This document shows, in pieces, positions 47,094-55,526 of a stretch of DNA of 64,000 nt. Each line of letters begins with the position of its first letter. The first letter of the stretch is position 1. The notes under the pieces are model-generated. The model saw only the letters and a program-made list of their open reading frames with translations, searched no databases and had not been told where the DNA came from. Location: the NCBI GenBank assembly GCA_963708645.1, contig CAVPTA010000006.1:280994-344993 (forward strand), written 5' to 3'. The position numbers and the translations under genes are program-made. Origin of the DNA: RYN-133 sp963708645. Lineage in GTDB: Bacteria > Actinomycetota > Actinomycetes > Mycobacteriales > Jatrophihabitantaceae.

Positions 47094-47557
47094 TTCGCAC
47101 CCCAGTTGTAGGTCTGCTTGGCGAGCTTCAGATAGAGCCAAGACTCGGTCCGCTCGACGCCGTCGAGCGAGCGGATGTTTCGGTTGACCACCTGCAGGAG
47201 GTGGTCGTCGTCCTCGACGACTATTTCGGCGAGGATGTCCCACGACCCCGCGGTCACCACGAGGTAGTCGACCTCGGGGATCTGCGCGAGTTTCGCGGCC
47301 ACAGCTTCGATGTCCCCGCTCACCGAGATCCCGACCATCGCCTGGCGGGCGAACCCGATCTGCATCGGGTCGGTCACCGCGACGATCTGCATCACGCCGG
47401 AATCGATCAGCTTCTGCACGCGCTGGCGCACGGCCGCCTCGGACAGGCCGACCGCCTGTCCGATCGACGCGTACGAACGGCGCCCGTCGGCCTGCAGCTG
47501 CTCGATGATGGCCCGGCTGACGTCGTCGGTCGTGATTCGTGCGGGGGTACGAGCCAT
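47090..47557 (-). CDS. Lrp/AsnC family regulator of the polyamine cluster
   Basis: An intact 155-aa regulator. The helix-turn-helix is ASIGQAVGLSEAAVRQRVQK; the RAM domain runs MVGISVSGDIEAVAAKLAQI to DYLVVTAGSWDILAEIVVED. ATG 47557 gives the usual N-terminus. It is divergent from the APC permease and overlaps the aminotransferase start, so it probably controls both in response to an amino acid or polyamine. Confidence 0.92.
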   Translation of the reverse strand: MARTPARITTDDVSRAIIEQLQADGRRSYASIGQAVGLSEAAVRQRVQKLIDSGVMQIVAVTDPMQIGFARQAMVGISVSGDIEAVAAKLAQIPEVDYLVVTAGSWDILAEIVVEDDDHLLQVVNRNIRSLDGVERTESWLYLKLAKQTYNWGAK

Positions 47558-47660
47558 GACAACGATTTTGCCTGCCTTGTTCATGGTTTGGCAAGCGAAT
47601 CCGTAGTATAACGCTCAGCGAACGACGCAAACCGCTGCGTCCGCTTCCGAGGAGCCAGCC
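47558..47660. promoter_or_regulatory. Divergent promoter region of Lrp-aminotransferase and APC permease
   Basis: This 103-bp region has a minus-strand TATACT and a plus-strand TATAAC that overlap in GTTATACTAC around 47604-47613. TTGCC and GGCAA half-sites (around 47570-47597) flank it on the Lrp side. The layout suggests that one bound Lrp complex controls both directions. Confidence 0.4.
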
Positions 47661-49217
47661 GTGGCGCTTGCAGCTACTCCGTCCGACCTGTTCGCCGGCG
47701 AAGCCCGCGCCGAGAAGGCCAAACTCCAGAAGCACTTCGGCCGGGCCGACATCTTCTTCTTCCTCGTCTGCACGCTGGTCGGCGTCGACGGCCTCGGCCT
47801 GCTCGCGACCTTCGGCGGTGCCGGGTTCACCTGGTTGATCGCGTGCGTCGTGCTGTTCGCGATCCCGTCGGCGATGCTGCTGGCCGAACTCGGGGCGACC
47901 TTCACCGACGAGGGCGGTCCGTACGTGTGGGTGCGCCAGGCGTTCGGGCATCTCGCCGGGGCGGTCAACAACTTCTTCTACTGGGTGACCAACCCGGTGT
48001 GGATGGGCGGGACGCTCGTCGGCACCGCTGCCGGCGGGTTCATCACGTTCTTCAACAACGGCCGCGACTACTCGACGACCACGCTCGCGCTTGATCGGCA
48101 TCCCGTTCATCTGGCTCGGCGTGCTGTTCGCGATCCTCTCGTTCCGCGTGGGCAAGTGGGTCGCCACGATCGGCGCGTTCGCCCGGTTCCTGCTGCTCGG
48201 GCTTCTTCAGCATCATCGTCGTCGCCTACGGCGTGAAGCACGGCTTCCACGGCATCGGTGCCGGCGACTTCAAACCGACATTCTCGAGCTTCGTCGTCCT
48301 CGTGCCGCTGATCCTGTTCAGCCTGGTCGGGCTTCGAGCTGCCGAGCGCGGCCGGCGAAGAGATGGAGGACGCCAAGGACGACGTCCCCGCCGGCATCGC
48401 CAAGTCGGTGATCGCGACGACCCTGCTCTACGGGTTGCCGGTGCTCGGCATCCTGCTCGTGCTGCCGGTCAGCCAGGCAACCGGCCTGGCGGGTTTCCCC
48501 GACGCGATCAAGCAGGCACTGACCGTGTTCGGCGGCAGCGTCTCGACGGCGTCCGGCGGCACGGTGAGCTCGCACCTGAGCACGTCCGGAGAGGTCATGG
48601 GCTGGGTGCTCGCCGTGCTGATCGCGATCGTCGCGTTCACGTCCGGGCTGACCTGGATCATGGGCTCCGACCGCACGCTGGCAGTGTCCTGCTACGACGG
48701 CGCGGGCCCGCGCTACTTCGGGCGATTCTCGGCGCGCTTCGGCACCCCGCTGCGCGTCAACGTCCTGTCCGGCCTCGTGTCGAGCGCGGTGTTCATCGCG
48801 ACGCTGCTCATCACCAGCGGCGACGCGGCCAAGTTCTTCAACGTCGCGCTGTCGCTGGCGGTGTCGACGACGCTGCTGTCCTACCTCGGCATCTTCCCGG
48901 CCGCATGGGCTCTGCGCGGTCAGCGCCCGCAGGACGACGACGCCTACCGGGCACCACTCCTGCCGCTGATGACGATCATCTCGACTGCCTTTATCGTGTT
49001 CTGCACGTTTGAAATCCTGTTCCCCGGCGCCGGCGCGGCCTGGTTCGGGTCGGCTGTCCGTCCGGACGGGTGGGTGGCGTCGGAGAAGTGGACGTACCTG
49101 TTCACCGAGCTCGTCCCACTGCTGATCTTCCTGGCCGTCGCGATCGCTTTCTGGGCCGCCGGGCGTCGACACCGTGCGCAGGTCTCACGCGGTTCCGCTG
49201 AGGTTTTACGCGTCTGA
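47661..49217 (+). CDS. APC family amino acid/polyamine permease (frame interrupted)
   Basis: A 12-helix permease of about 517 aa. It has the N-terminal helix DIFFFLVCTLVGVDGLGLLA, GGPYVWVRQAFGHLAG (the APC family loop), EEMEDAKDDVPAGIAKSVIA and a C-terminal half with TWIMGSDRTLAVSCYDGAGP, typical of the polyamine/glutamate group. Extra bases at t48091, t48203 and t48333 break the frame; deleting them restores LALIGIPFIWLG, LGLFSIIVV and VGLELPSAA. GTG 47661 has GAGGAG upstream. It probably imports a polyamine or its amino acid product. Confidence 0.85.
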
Positions 49218-49232
49218 AACACGGTAGACGCG
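49209..49232 (+). terminator. Hairpin at the APC permease stop codon
   Basis: CGCGTCT (49209-49215) and AGACGCG (49226-49232) form a perfect 7-bp stem with a 10-nt loop that includes the permease stop. No U-tract follows. A TTGACA at 49241-49246 suggests a new promoter for potA directly after it. Confidence 0.4.
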
Positions 49233-49360
49233 CAAATTCGTTGACAACGGGCCGTCTGAGAACGGAATTCGTGTTCGGGCGCTTGTCTCGCGGCGCGCGG
49301 CGTGCCACGATGCGTCCACGAATGTCGGGGGAGGGTCCCTGTGGAGGCAACGAAGAATTC

Positions 49361-50569
49361 ATGGATGTGACCAAGGCGGACGTGGCCACCGCAGCCCCCG
49401 AGCAAAACTCCCCAACCACTACAGACCCGACAACAGTGCCCGCGATCGAACTCGTGGGGATAGCAAAGCGATTCCACTCCCGGCGCGGCACGGTCACGGC
49501 CGTCGAACGCGTCGATCTGGTGATCGGCGAGGGCGAGTTCTTCTCGCTGCTCGGCCCGTCCGGATGCGGCAAGACGACCACGCTGCGCATGATCGGCGGC
49601 TTCGAGGAGCCGACCGAAGGCCAGATCCTGCTCTACGGCAAGGACGTCGTCGGAGTGCCGCCCAACCACCGCGACGTCAACATGGTCTTCCAGAGCTACG
49701 CGCTGTTCCCGCACATGTCCGTGTTCGACAACGTCGCCTTCGGCTTGCGCCGCAAGGGCGTCGGCTCGAGTGAGGCGAAGCGGCGCGTGGACGAGATGCT
49801 CGAACTCGTCCAGCTCGAGGGCAAGTCCGACCGCCGGCCGCGTGAGCTGTCCGGCGGCCAGCAGCAGCGGGTCGCCTTGGCGCGCGCACTGGTCAACCGG
49901 CCACGTGCCCTGCTGCTGGACGAGCCGCTGGCCGCGCTCGACCTCAAGCTGCGCCAGGCCATGCAGCTCGAGCTCAAGCGCATCCAGCGCGAGGTCGGCA
50001 TCACGTTCATCTTCGTCACGCACGACCAGAACGAGGCGCTGACGATGAGCGACCGGCTCGTCGTCATGAACGCCGGCCACATCGAACAGCTCGGCGCGCC
50101 ACGCGAGATCTACGAGCGGCCGCGCACCCGTTTCGTCGCCGGCTTCATCGGGACGTCCAACCTGATCAGCGGAACGGTCGAGCGCCTCGACGGAACGACC
50201 GCGACGCTCGGCACCGGCGCCGACGAGTCGATCATCGTCTACGACGCCAAGGACGCCGGCGCGATCGAGGGCCGCCCCCTCGAGGTGACCGTGCGGCCCG
50301 AGAAGATCACGGTCTCGCCCGACCGGCCCGACAGCGGCCGATGCGCGATCCGCGGTCAGGTCAGCGAGGTCGTGTATCTCGGCACGTCCACGCAGTACGC
50401 GGTCAAGGCCAACGACGGCAGCGAGCTGCTGGTGTTCCTGCAGAACGCGGCCGACTCCGAGGACATCGTCCATCGCGGTCAGGACGTGTGGCTGTCGTGG
50501 CGGCCGGAGCATTCGCTGCCCTTGCAGCGCAGCGAGTCCGAGGCCGCACTGGAAGACGAGGCCGTGTGA
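49361..50569 (+). CDS. potA: Polyamine ABC transporter ATP-binding protein PotA
   Basis: A 402-aa ATPase. Walker A is LLGPSGCGKTTTLRMIGG, Q-loop in MVFQSYALFPHMSV, signature LSGGQQQRVALARAL, Walker B RALLLDEPLAALDLK and H-loop FVTHDQNEALTMSD. The C-terminal 110 residues form the TOBE regulatory domain (LEVTVRPEKITVSP). It energises PotB/PotC import. ATG 49361 is preferred (GGAGG 13 nt upstream); the frame is open further upstream. Its stop overlaps the potD ATG. Confidence 0.93.
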   Translation: MDVTKADVATAAPEQNSPTTTDPTTVPAIELVGIAKRFHSRRGTVTAVERVDLVIGEGEFFSLLGPSGCGKTTTLRMIGGFEEPTEGQILLYGKDVVGVPPNHRDVNMVFQSYALFPHMSVFDNVAFGLRRKGVGSSEAKRRVDEMLELVQLEGKSDRRPRELSGGQQQRVALARALVNRPRALLLDEPLAALDLKLRQAMQLELKRIQREVGITFIFVTHDQNEALTMSDRLVVMNAGHIEQLGAPREIYERPRTRFVAGFIGTSNLISGTVERLDGTTATLGTGADESIIVYDAKDAGAIEGRPLEVTVRPEKITVSPDRPDSGRCAIRGQVSEVVYLGTSTQYAVKANDGSELLVFLQNAADSEDIVHRGQDVWLSWRPEHSLPLQRSESEAALEDEAV

Positions 50570-51831
50570 TGGCTGACAGACATCTCGCTGCTCGCCCGAC
50601 CTCGTCCGCGGGCTCACGCAGCCGCGGCTCGGCCGCCGGCGGTTCCTTCAGCTCGCCGGCCTGGGCGCCGTCGGCATGGGCCTCGCCGGCTGCGGCATCA
50701 CCGGGACGGCCGGCAAGGCGGGCGGCATGTACGGCGCCGCCGCCGCGATCGCCGACTTCTGGTCGAAGCAGAAGAAGACCGGGACAGCTCGACTTCGACA
50801 ACTGGCCGCTCTACATCGACGTCGGCAAGGGCAGCGATCACCCGTCCCTCGACCTGTTCACGAAGCAGACCGGCATCAAGGTCAACTACAGCGAGGGCAT
50901 CGACCAGGACGACACCTACTACGCGAAGATCGCGCCGCTGTTGAAGGCCGGGCAGGGCACCGGGCACGACCTCATGGTCATCACGAACGGCATCTACCTC
51001 GACGACCTGATCGAGCGCGACTATCTCGTCCCGCTCGACCAGACCCAGATGACCAACTTCTATGCCAACGCCAGCGACCTGGTGAAGGACGCGAGCTACG
51101 ACCGCGGCAACGTCTACACGATGGCCTGGCAGTCGGGCATGACCGGAATCGGCTACGACCCCAAGCGCCTCGGCAGAAAGATCACGAGCTGGAACGACCT
51201 GCTCGACCCGAAGCTGTCCGGCAAGATCGGCATGTTCGCCGACAACGAGGACCTGCCGAACTCCGCGCTGTGCGCAGTCGGTGTGAACCCCGAGACCTCG
51301 ACACCGAGCGACTGGCAGAGAGCCGCACAATGGCTGAAGAAGCAACAGCCGCTGGTGCGCAAGTACTACCAGCAGGACTACGTAGGTCCGCTGTCCAAGG
51401 GTGATCTGTACGCATCGATGGCCTGGTCCGGCGACATCTTCCAGGCCAACGCGAACGGGGCGAGCCTCGAGTTCGTCATCCCCAGCGAGGGCGCGCCGAT
51501 CTGGACAGACAACATGTGCATCCCGGCGCACGCGAGCCACCCGCGGGACGCGATGATCTACATGGACTGGGTGTACCAACCGAAGATCGCCGCGATGCTG
51601 GCCGACTACATCAACTACATCACTCCCGTGCCCGCGGCCCAGCAGATCTTCCAGCAGGACGCGAAGCAAGCGACGAAGAAGTCCGACAAGGAGTACTACA
51701 CCGGACTCGCGTCGAGCCCGCTGGTGTTTCCGAGCCCGTCCGACTTCAGCAAGCTGCACCGCTACCGCGTCCTGACCGCCGACGAGCAGGTCGTCTGGAA
51801 CAACTTGTTCCAGCCGATCTACCAGTCATGA
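50569..51831 (+). CDS. potD: Spermidine/putrescine-binding protein PotD, Tat-type lipoprotein (frame interrupted)
   Basis: A substrate-binding protein of about 419 aa. After correcting indels near 50602 and 50785, the N-terminus reads QPRLGRRRFLQLAGLGAVGM followed by GLAGCG: a twin-arginine motif, hydrophobic core and lipobox, so it is anchored outside the membrane. The ligand domain has FDNWPLYIDVGKGSDHPSLD, VNYSEGIDQDDTYYAKIAP, TMAWQSGMTGIGYDPKRLG and YASMAWSGDIFQANA, typical of PotD. Stop overlaps the potB ATG. Confidence 0.9.
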   Translation: MADRHLAARPTSSAGSRSRGSAAGGSFSSPAWAPSAWASPAAASPGRPARRAACTAPPPRSPTSGRSRRRPGQLDFDNWPLYIDVGKGSDHPSLDLFTKQTGIKVNYSEGIDQDDTYYAKIAPLLKAGQGTGHDLMVITNGIYLDDLIERDYLVPLDQTQMTNFYANASDLVKDASYDRGNVYTMAWQSGMTGIGYDPKRLGRKITSWNDLLDPKLSGKIGMFADNEDLPNSALCAVGVNPETSTPSDWQRAAQWLKKQQPLVRKYYQQDYVGPLSKGDLYASMAWSGDIFQANANGASLEFVIPSEGAPIWTDNMCIPAHASHPRDAMIYMDWVYQPKIAAMLADYINYITPVPAAQQIFQQDAKQATKKSDKEYYTGLASSPLVFPSPSDFSKLHRYRVLTADEQVVWNNLFQPIYQS

Positions 51832-52697
51832 TCCCGCGCGCGTGGCGGGCCCGCCTGGCCCCGTACAGCCTCGTGCTGCCCGGGTGGCTCTGGCTGGTGA
51901 TCTTCTTCGTCGTGCCGATCCTGACGATGCTGTCGGTGTCGACCATGACCGGCGACGACCTGAACGGGTTCACGCAGACGTTCCATCTGCATACCTACGT
52001 CGAGGCATGGAGCAGCTACCACACGCAGATCGTGCGATCGATCGTGTACGGCCTCATCGCCACCGCCATTTGCCTGGTGATCGCCTATCCGGTCGCGTAC
52101 TGGATCGCGTTTCGTGGCGGCAAGTACAAGTCGTCGCTGCTGTTCCTGCTCCTGTTGCCGTTCTTCGTGTCGTTCGTCATCCGGACGCTGTCGTGGCAGT
52201 TCATGCTCGGCGACCACGGCATGGTGGTCGGGCTGATGAAAGACCTGCACCTGGTCAGCGGGAACTACCACATCCTGCAGACGTCGACCGCGGTCGTCGG
52301 CGGGTTGGTCTACAACTTCCTGCCGTTCACGGTGCTTCCGATCTACGTCGCGCTCGAGCGCGTCGACCCCCGTCTGCTGGAGGCGTCCGCCGACCTGTAC
52401 GCGAACAAGGCGTTCTCATTCCTGCGCGTCGTGTTCCCGCTGTCGATCCCCGGTGTGTTTGCTGCAGTGTTGTTGACCTTCGTGCCGGTCGCGTCCGACT
52501 ACGTGAACGCGCAGATCCTCGGCGGCACCCACAACACCATGATCGGGACGATCATCGAGACGCAGTACATCACCAACTTCAACTATCCGGTGGCGGCGGC
52601 GTTGTCGTTCATCCTGATGGCGGTGCTGCTGGGCGGCGTGTTCCTCTACGCGCGCGTGCTGGGTACCGAAGACGCACTCGCGATGGCCGCAGCATGA
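51828..52697 (+). CDS. potB: Polyamine ABC transporter permease PotB
   Basis: A 289-aa permease with six helices. The first is SLVLPGWLWLVIFFVVPILT; the EAA loop that contacts PotA is EASADLYANKAFSFLRVVFP. ATG 51828 overlaps the potD stop as ATGA. Its own stop overlaps the first of two 20-codon mini-ORFs that lie before potC, rather than potC directly. Confidence 0.93.
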   Translation: MIPRAWRARLAPYSLVLPGWLWLVIFFVVPILTMLSVSTMTGDDLNGFTQTFHLHTYVEAWSSYHTQIVRSIVYGLIATAICLVIAYPVAYWIAFRGGKYKSSLLFLLLLPFFVSFVIRTLSWQFMLGDHGMVVGLMKDLHLVSGNYHILQTSTAVVGGLVYNFLPFTVLPIYVALERVDPRLLEASADLYANKAFSFLRVVFPLSIPGVFAAVLLTFVPVASDYVNAQILGGTHNTMIGTIIETQYITNFNYPVAAALSFILMAVLLGGVFLYARVLGTEDALAMAAA

Positions 52698-52756
52698 GCA
52701 CCCCACGAAACTGCTCCGCAAAGAGCACTCCGCACTTTCGCGGGGACCCCGCATGA
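52694..52756 (+). CDS. 20-codon mini-ORF 1 in the potB-potC junction
   Basis: ATG 52694 overlaps the potB TGA as ATGA, and its own TGA (52754-52756) overlaps the next ATG the same way. The peptide is MSTPRNCSAKSTPHFRGDPA. It has no ribosome site of its own and would be translated only by coupling from potB. No family is known; its likely role is to carry ribosomes through the inserted repeat. Confidence 0.45.
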   Translation: MSTPRNCSAKSTPHFRGDPA

Positions 52757-52811
52757 GCACCCCACGAAACTGCTCCGCAAAGAGCGCTCCGCACTTTCGC
52801 GGGGACCCCGC
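52694..52811 (+). repeat. Tandem 59-bp repeat, two units, between potB and potC
   Basis: Unit 1 is 52694-52752 and unit 2 is 52753-52811; they differ at one base (A at 52727, G at 52786). Each unit starts ATGAGCACCCCACG and holds a hairpin of CCCCACGAAA with TTTCGCGGGG (one mismatch) around an inner TGCTC/GAGCA stem. The stop of potB and the start of potC are in the flanking ATGA copies. Confidence 0.92.
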
Positions 52812-52815
52812 ATGA
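52753..52815 (+). CDS. 20-codon mini-ORF 2 in the potB-potC junction
   Basis: This is the second unit of the 59-bp repeat. It encodes MSTPRNCSAKSAPHFRGDPA, one residue different from mini-ORF 1. ATG 52753 overlaps the first mini-ORF stop, and its TGA (52813-52815) overlaps the potC ATG (52812). It keeps the chain of coupled translation intact. Confidence 0.45.
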   Translation: MSTPRNCSAKSAPHFRGDPA

Positions 52816-53678
52816 CGGCACTCGCCGGGCCGGCGATCGAAGAGGCCCTCGAGACCGAGCGGCCCAATCCGCCGAGGCGCAAGAGGCGGATCGGCGCCGG
52901 CTGGCTGCTGCCGTTGTGGAGCTGGATCGTCATCCTGTGGTTGTCCGCGCCGATCATCGTGATGATCGTGTTCGGGTTCAACAGCGGGAACACCGCGCGT
53001 CAGGTGTCGAACTCGTTCAAGGGCATCACCTTCAAGTGGTACGCGAATCTGTTCGCAGTCAGCGACCTCACCTCGGCGCTCTGGACATCGATCACGATCG
53101 CGCTGCTGACCACGCTGATCTCGGTCGCGCTCGGCACGCTGATGGGTGTCGCGCTCGGACGATGGAAGTTCCGCGGCGCCGGCTCGGTCAACCTGTTGTT
53201 GTTCGCGAACATCGCTGCGCCGGAGGTCGTGCTCGGCGCGGCGCTGCTGAGCCTGTTCCTGACGCTGAACATCCCGCTCGGCTACCTGACGATCCTGCTT
53301 GCGCACGTCATGTTCAGCCTCGCGTACGTCGTCGTGACCGTGCGAGCACGCATGGCCGGAATGGACCCGTCGCTGGAGGAAGCGGCGCGCGACCTCGGTG
53401 CCGGGCCGTTCATCACGTTCTTCCGGGTCACGCTGCCGGTGATCGCGCCGGGTGTGTTCGCCGGCGGCCTGCTCGCGTTCGCGATGTCGATCGACGACTA
53501 CATCATCACCAGCTTCAACAACGGGAACACGCAGACGTTCCCGTTGTGGGTCTGGGGCGCTTACGAGCGCAACGCAGGCAGCGTGCCGCCGCAGGTCAAC
53601 GTGATGGGCACGATCATCTTCGCCGTGGGCGTGTTGGCTGCGGTGGTCGGTGCGGTGTTCGCCCGGAAGAAGGCATGA
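52812..53678 (+). CDS. potC: Polyamine ABC transporter permease PotC
   Basis: A 288-aa permease with six helices after a polar N-terminus of 28 residues. The EAA loop is EEAARDLGAGPFITFFRVTL, and AMSIDDYIITSFNNGNTQTF is the family's substrate-region motif. ATG 52812 follows the second mini-ORF through an ATGA overlap. The stop overlaps the ATG of the amine oxidase (53675). Confidence 0.93.
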   Translation: MTALAGPAIEEALETERPNPPRRKRRIGAGWLLPLWSWIVILWLSAPIIVMIVFGFNSGNTARQVSNSFKGITFKWYANLFAVSDLTSALWTSITIALLTTLISVALGTLMGVALGRWKFRGAGSVNLLLFANIAAPEVVLGAALLSLFLTLNIPLGYLTILLAHVMFSLAYVVVTVRARMAGMDPSLEEAARDLGAGPFITFFRVTLPVIAPGVFAGGLLAFAMSIDDYIITSFNNGNTQTFPLWVWGAYERNAGSVPPQVNVMGTIIFAVGVLAAVVGAVFARKKA

Positions 53679-55087
53679 CCCGCGCATCAGCCACAGTTCA
53701 CGCCGCGCTCGCCGACGCAAGCCCGTCCTGCTTCTGGCTCGACTCGCCCGATCGACCGGCGCCCGAGCCGCCCTTGCGCGAACGCACGAGCGCCGATCTT
53801 GTCGTCGTCGGTGCCGGGTACACCGGGCTGTGGACGGCACTGCTCGCGAAAGAGGCCGATCCCGGCAGGGATGTCGTCCTGCTCGATGCGCGCAGCGCAG
53901 GCTGGGCTGCGTCGGGTCGCAACGGGGGATTCTGCGTCGCATCGCTGACGCACGGCATCGCGAACGGCACAGACAGGTTCCCTGATGACATGGCGGTTCT
54001 CGACAAGCTCGGCCGAGCGAATCTCGATGCCATCGAGGCGACCGTGCAGCGGTACGGGATCGACTGCGGATTCGAGCGCACCGGCGAGCTGTCGGTCGCC
54101 GTCGAACCGCACCAGGTCGAGTGGTTGCACGAGGACGTTGCTGCCGCGGTCGGGTTCGGCCATGACGCTGTGTTCCTCGATCAGGACGCGATGCGCGCCG
54201 AAGTCAACTCGCCGACCTTCCTCGCCGGCGCGTGGGATCGCAGCCACGCCGCCTTGGTCGACCCGGCCCGCCTCGCGTGGGGGCTTCGTGGCGCGTGCCG
54301 TCGGCTCGGCGTGCGGATCTACGAGGACACCGAGGTCGAAACGGTGCAACGTGACGGCGCCGCAGTACTCGTTCGGTGCGGCGCGGACGCCGCTGTTCGT
54401 GGTGCGCGCGTGGCGTTGGCCACGAACGCGTTCCCCGCGCCGATACGCCGGCTGCGGCAGTACGTCGTGCCGGTCTGGGACTACGTGTTGATGACCGAGC
54501 CCCTCAGCGACGCGCAACTCGAGTCGATCGGGTGGCGCCACCGGCAGGGGCTCGGCGATTCAGCGAATCAGTTCCACTACTACCGGCTCACCCACGACAA
54601 CCGCATTCTGTGGGGCGGCTACGACGCGATCTACTACTGGCGCAGCGGATTGCGCGACGAACTCGATCAACGACCCGAGACCTTCGAAATGCTGGCACGC
54701 CAGTTCTTCGAGACGTTCCCGCAGCTCGACGGGCTGCGCTTCACCCATCACTGGGGCGGCGCTATCGATACCTCGACGCGCTTCTTCGCCTTCCAGGGCA
54801 CGGCCCTCGGCGGTCGGGTCGCCTACAGCCTCGGCTACACCGGGCTCGGCGTCGCCGCGACGCGGTTCGGTGCGTCGGTGATGATCGATCTGCTGGACGG
54901 GCGATCCTCCGAAGCGCTGTCACTACGCGCCATCCGTTCGAAGCCACTGCCGTTCCCGCCCGAGCCACTTCGCTGGGCCGGCATCCAACTGACCCGGCGA
55001 GCGCTCGCACGAGCCGACCGCAACAGTGGTCGGCGCGGGCCTTGGCTGCGCACGCTCGATCGGCTCGGCCTCGGTTTCGACTCCTAG
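53675..55087 (+). CDS. FAD-dependent amine oxidase, PuuB/OrdL-like
   Basis: An intact 470-aa DAO-family flavoprotein. The FAD motif is ADLVVVGAGYTGLWTALLAK, with GWAASGRNGGFCVASLTHGI, typical of gamma-glutamylputrescine oxidase and related enzymes. The C-terminal FAD contact is AYSLGYTGLGVAATRFGASV. Translational overlap with potC puts it in the uptake operon, so it probably oxidises an imported polyamine or a gamma-glutamyl derivative. No gamma-glutamylputrescine synthetase is visible here, so free amines may be the substrate. Confidence 0.88.
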   Translation: MTRASATVHAALADASPSCFWLDSPDRPAPEPPLRERTSADLVVVGAGYTGLWTALLAKEADPGRDVVLLDARSAGWAASGRNGGFCVASLTHGIANGTDRFPDDMAVLDKLGRANLDAIEATVQRYGIDCGFERTGELSVAVEPHQVEWLHEDVAAAVGFGHDAVFLDQDAMRAEVNSPTFLAGAWDRSHAALVDPARLAWGLRGACRRLGVRIYEDTEVETVQRDGAAVLVRCGADAAVRGARVALATNAFPAPIRRLRQYVVPVWDYVLMTEPLSDAQLESIGWRHRQGLGDSANQFHYYRLTHDNRILWGGYDAIYYWRSGLRDELDQRPETFEMLARQFFETFPQLDGLRFTHHWGGAIDTSTRFFAFQGTALGGRVAYSLGYTGLGVAATRFGASVMIDLLDGRSSEALSLRAIRSKPLPFPPEPLRWAGIQLTRRALARADRNSGRRGPWLRTLDRLGLGFDS

Positions 55088-55437
55088 GAGTTCTGCAGGG
55101 CTGTGCGGACGATCTCGAGCGCGCGGTCCGCGTCGATGCCGCCGTCGTGTGCGAGCTTGGCGTAGGCGTGCGCCGCCGCGAGCAGACGTTGTGCCGTCCG
55201 GTTGCCGGCCGCGCTCACGACCGTGCCGGCTCGGCCGCGCGTCTCGACGAGACCGGCCGTCTCGAGTTCGCGATAGGCCCGCGCGACGGTGTTGACCGCC
55301 AGGTCGAGTTCGTCGGCGAGCGCGCGAACGGTCGGCAGGCGGGTCCCGACTACCAGCGTGCCGTCGCCGATCTGCGAGGCGAACTGCGAGCGCACCTGCT
55401 CGAACGGCGGCACTGATGACGCGTGGTCGATCCGCAT
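55084..55437 (-). CDS. GntR family regulator, YtrA-like short form
   Basis: A 117-aa regulator with a winged helix (FEQVRSQFASQIGDGTLVVG, LPTVRALADELDLAVNTVAR) and a short helical tail, as in the YtrA group. ATG 55437 is preferred. It is convergent with the amine oxidase (4-bp overlap) and divergent from the saccharopine-dehydrogenase-like gene. It may regulate either; there is no ligand domain to give a clue. Confidence 0.87.
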   Translation of the reverse strand: MRIDHASSVPPFEQVRSQFASQIGDGTLVVGTRLPTVRALADELDLAVNTVARAYRELETAGLVETRGRAGTVVSAAGNRTAQRLLAAAHAYAKLAHDGGIDADRALEIVRTALQNS

Positions 55438-55514
55438 TCGACCAAATCTAGCGGCACGACGGATTCGTGTGTCTACCGCACATATGCGCATCGAATCAGT
55501 GGCGTGAAAACCGC

Positions 55515-55520
55515 TAGGCT
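55515..55520 (+). promoter_or_regulatory. Leaderless -10 box before the saccharopine-dehydrogenase-like gene
   Basis: TAGGCT is followed by GCCGTA and ATG 55527. The 6-nt spacing implies a leaderless transcript, as at 672 and 41168. Confidence 0.5.
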
Positions 55521-55526
55521 GCCGTA

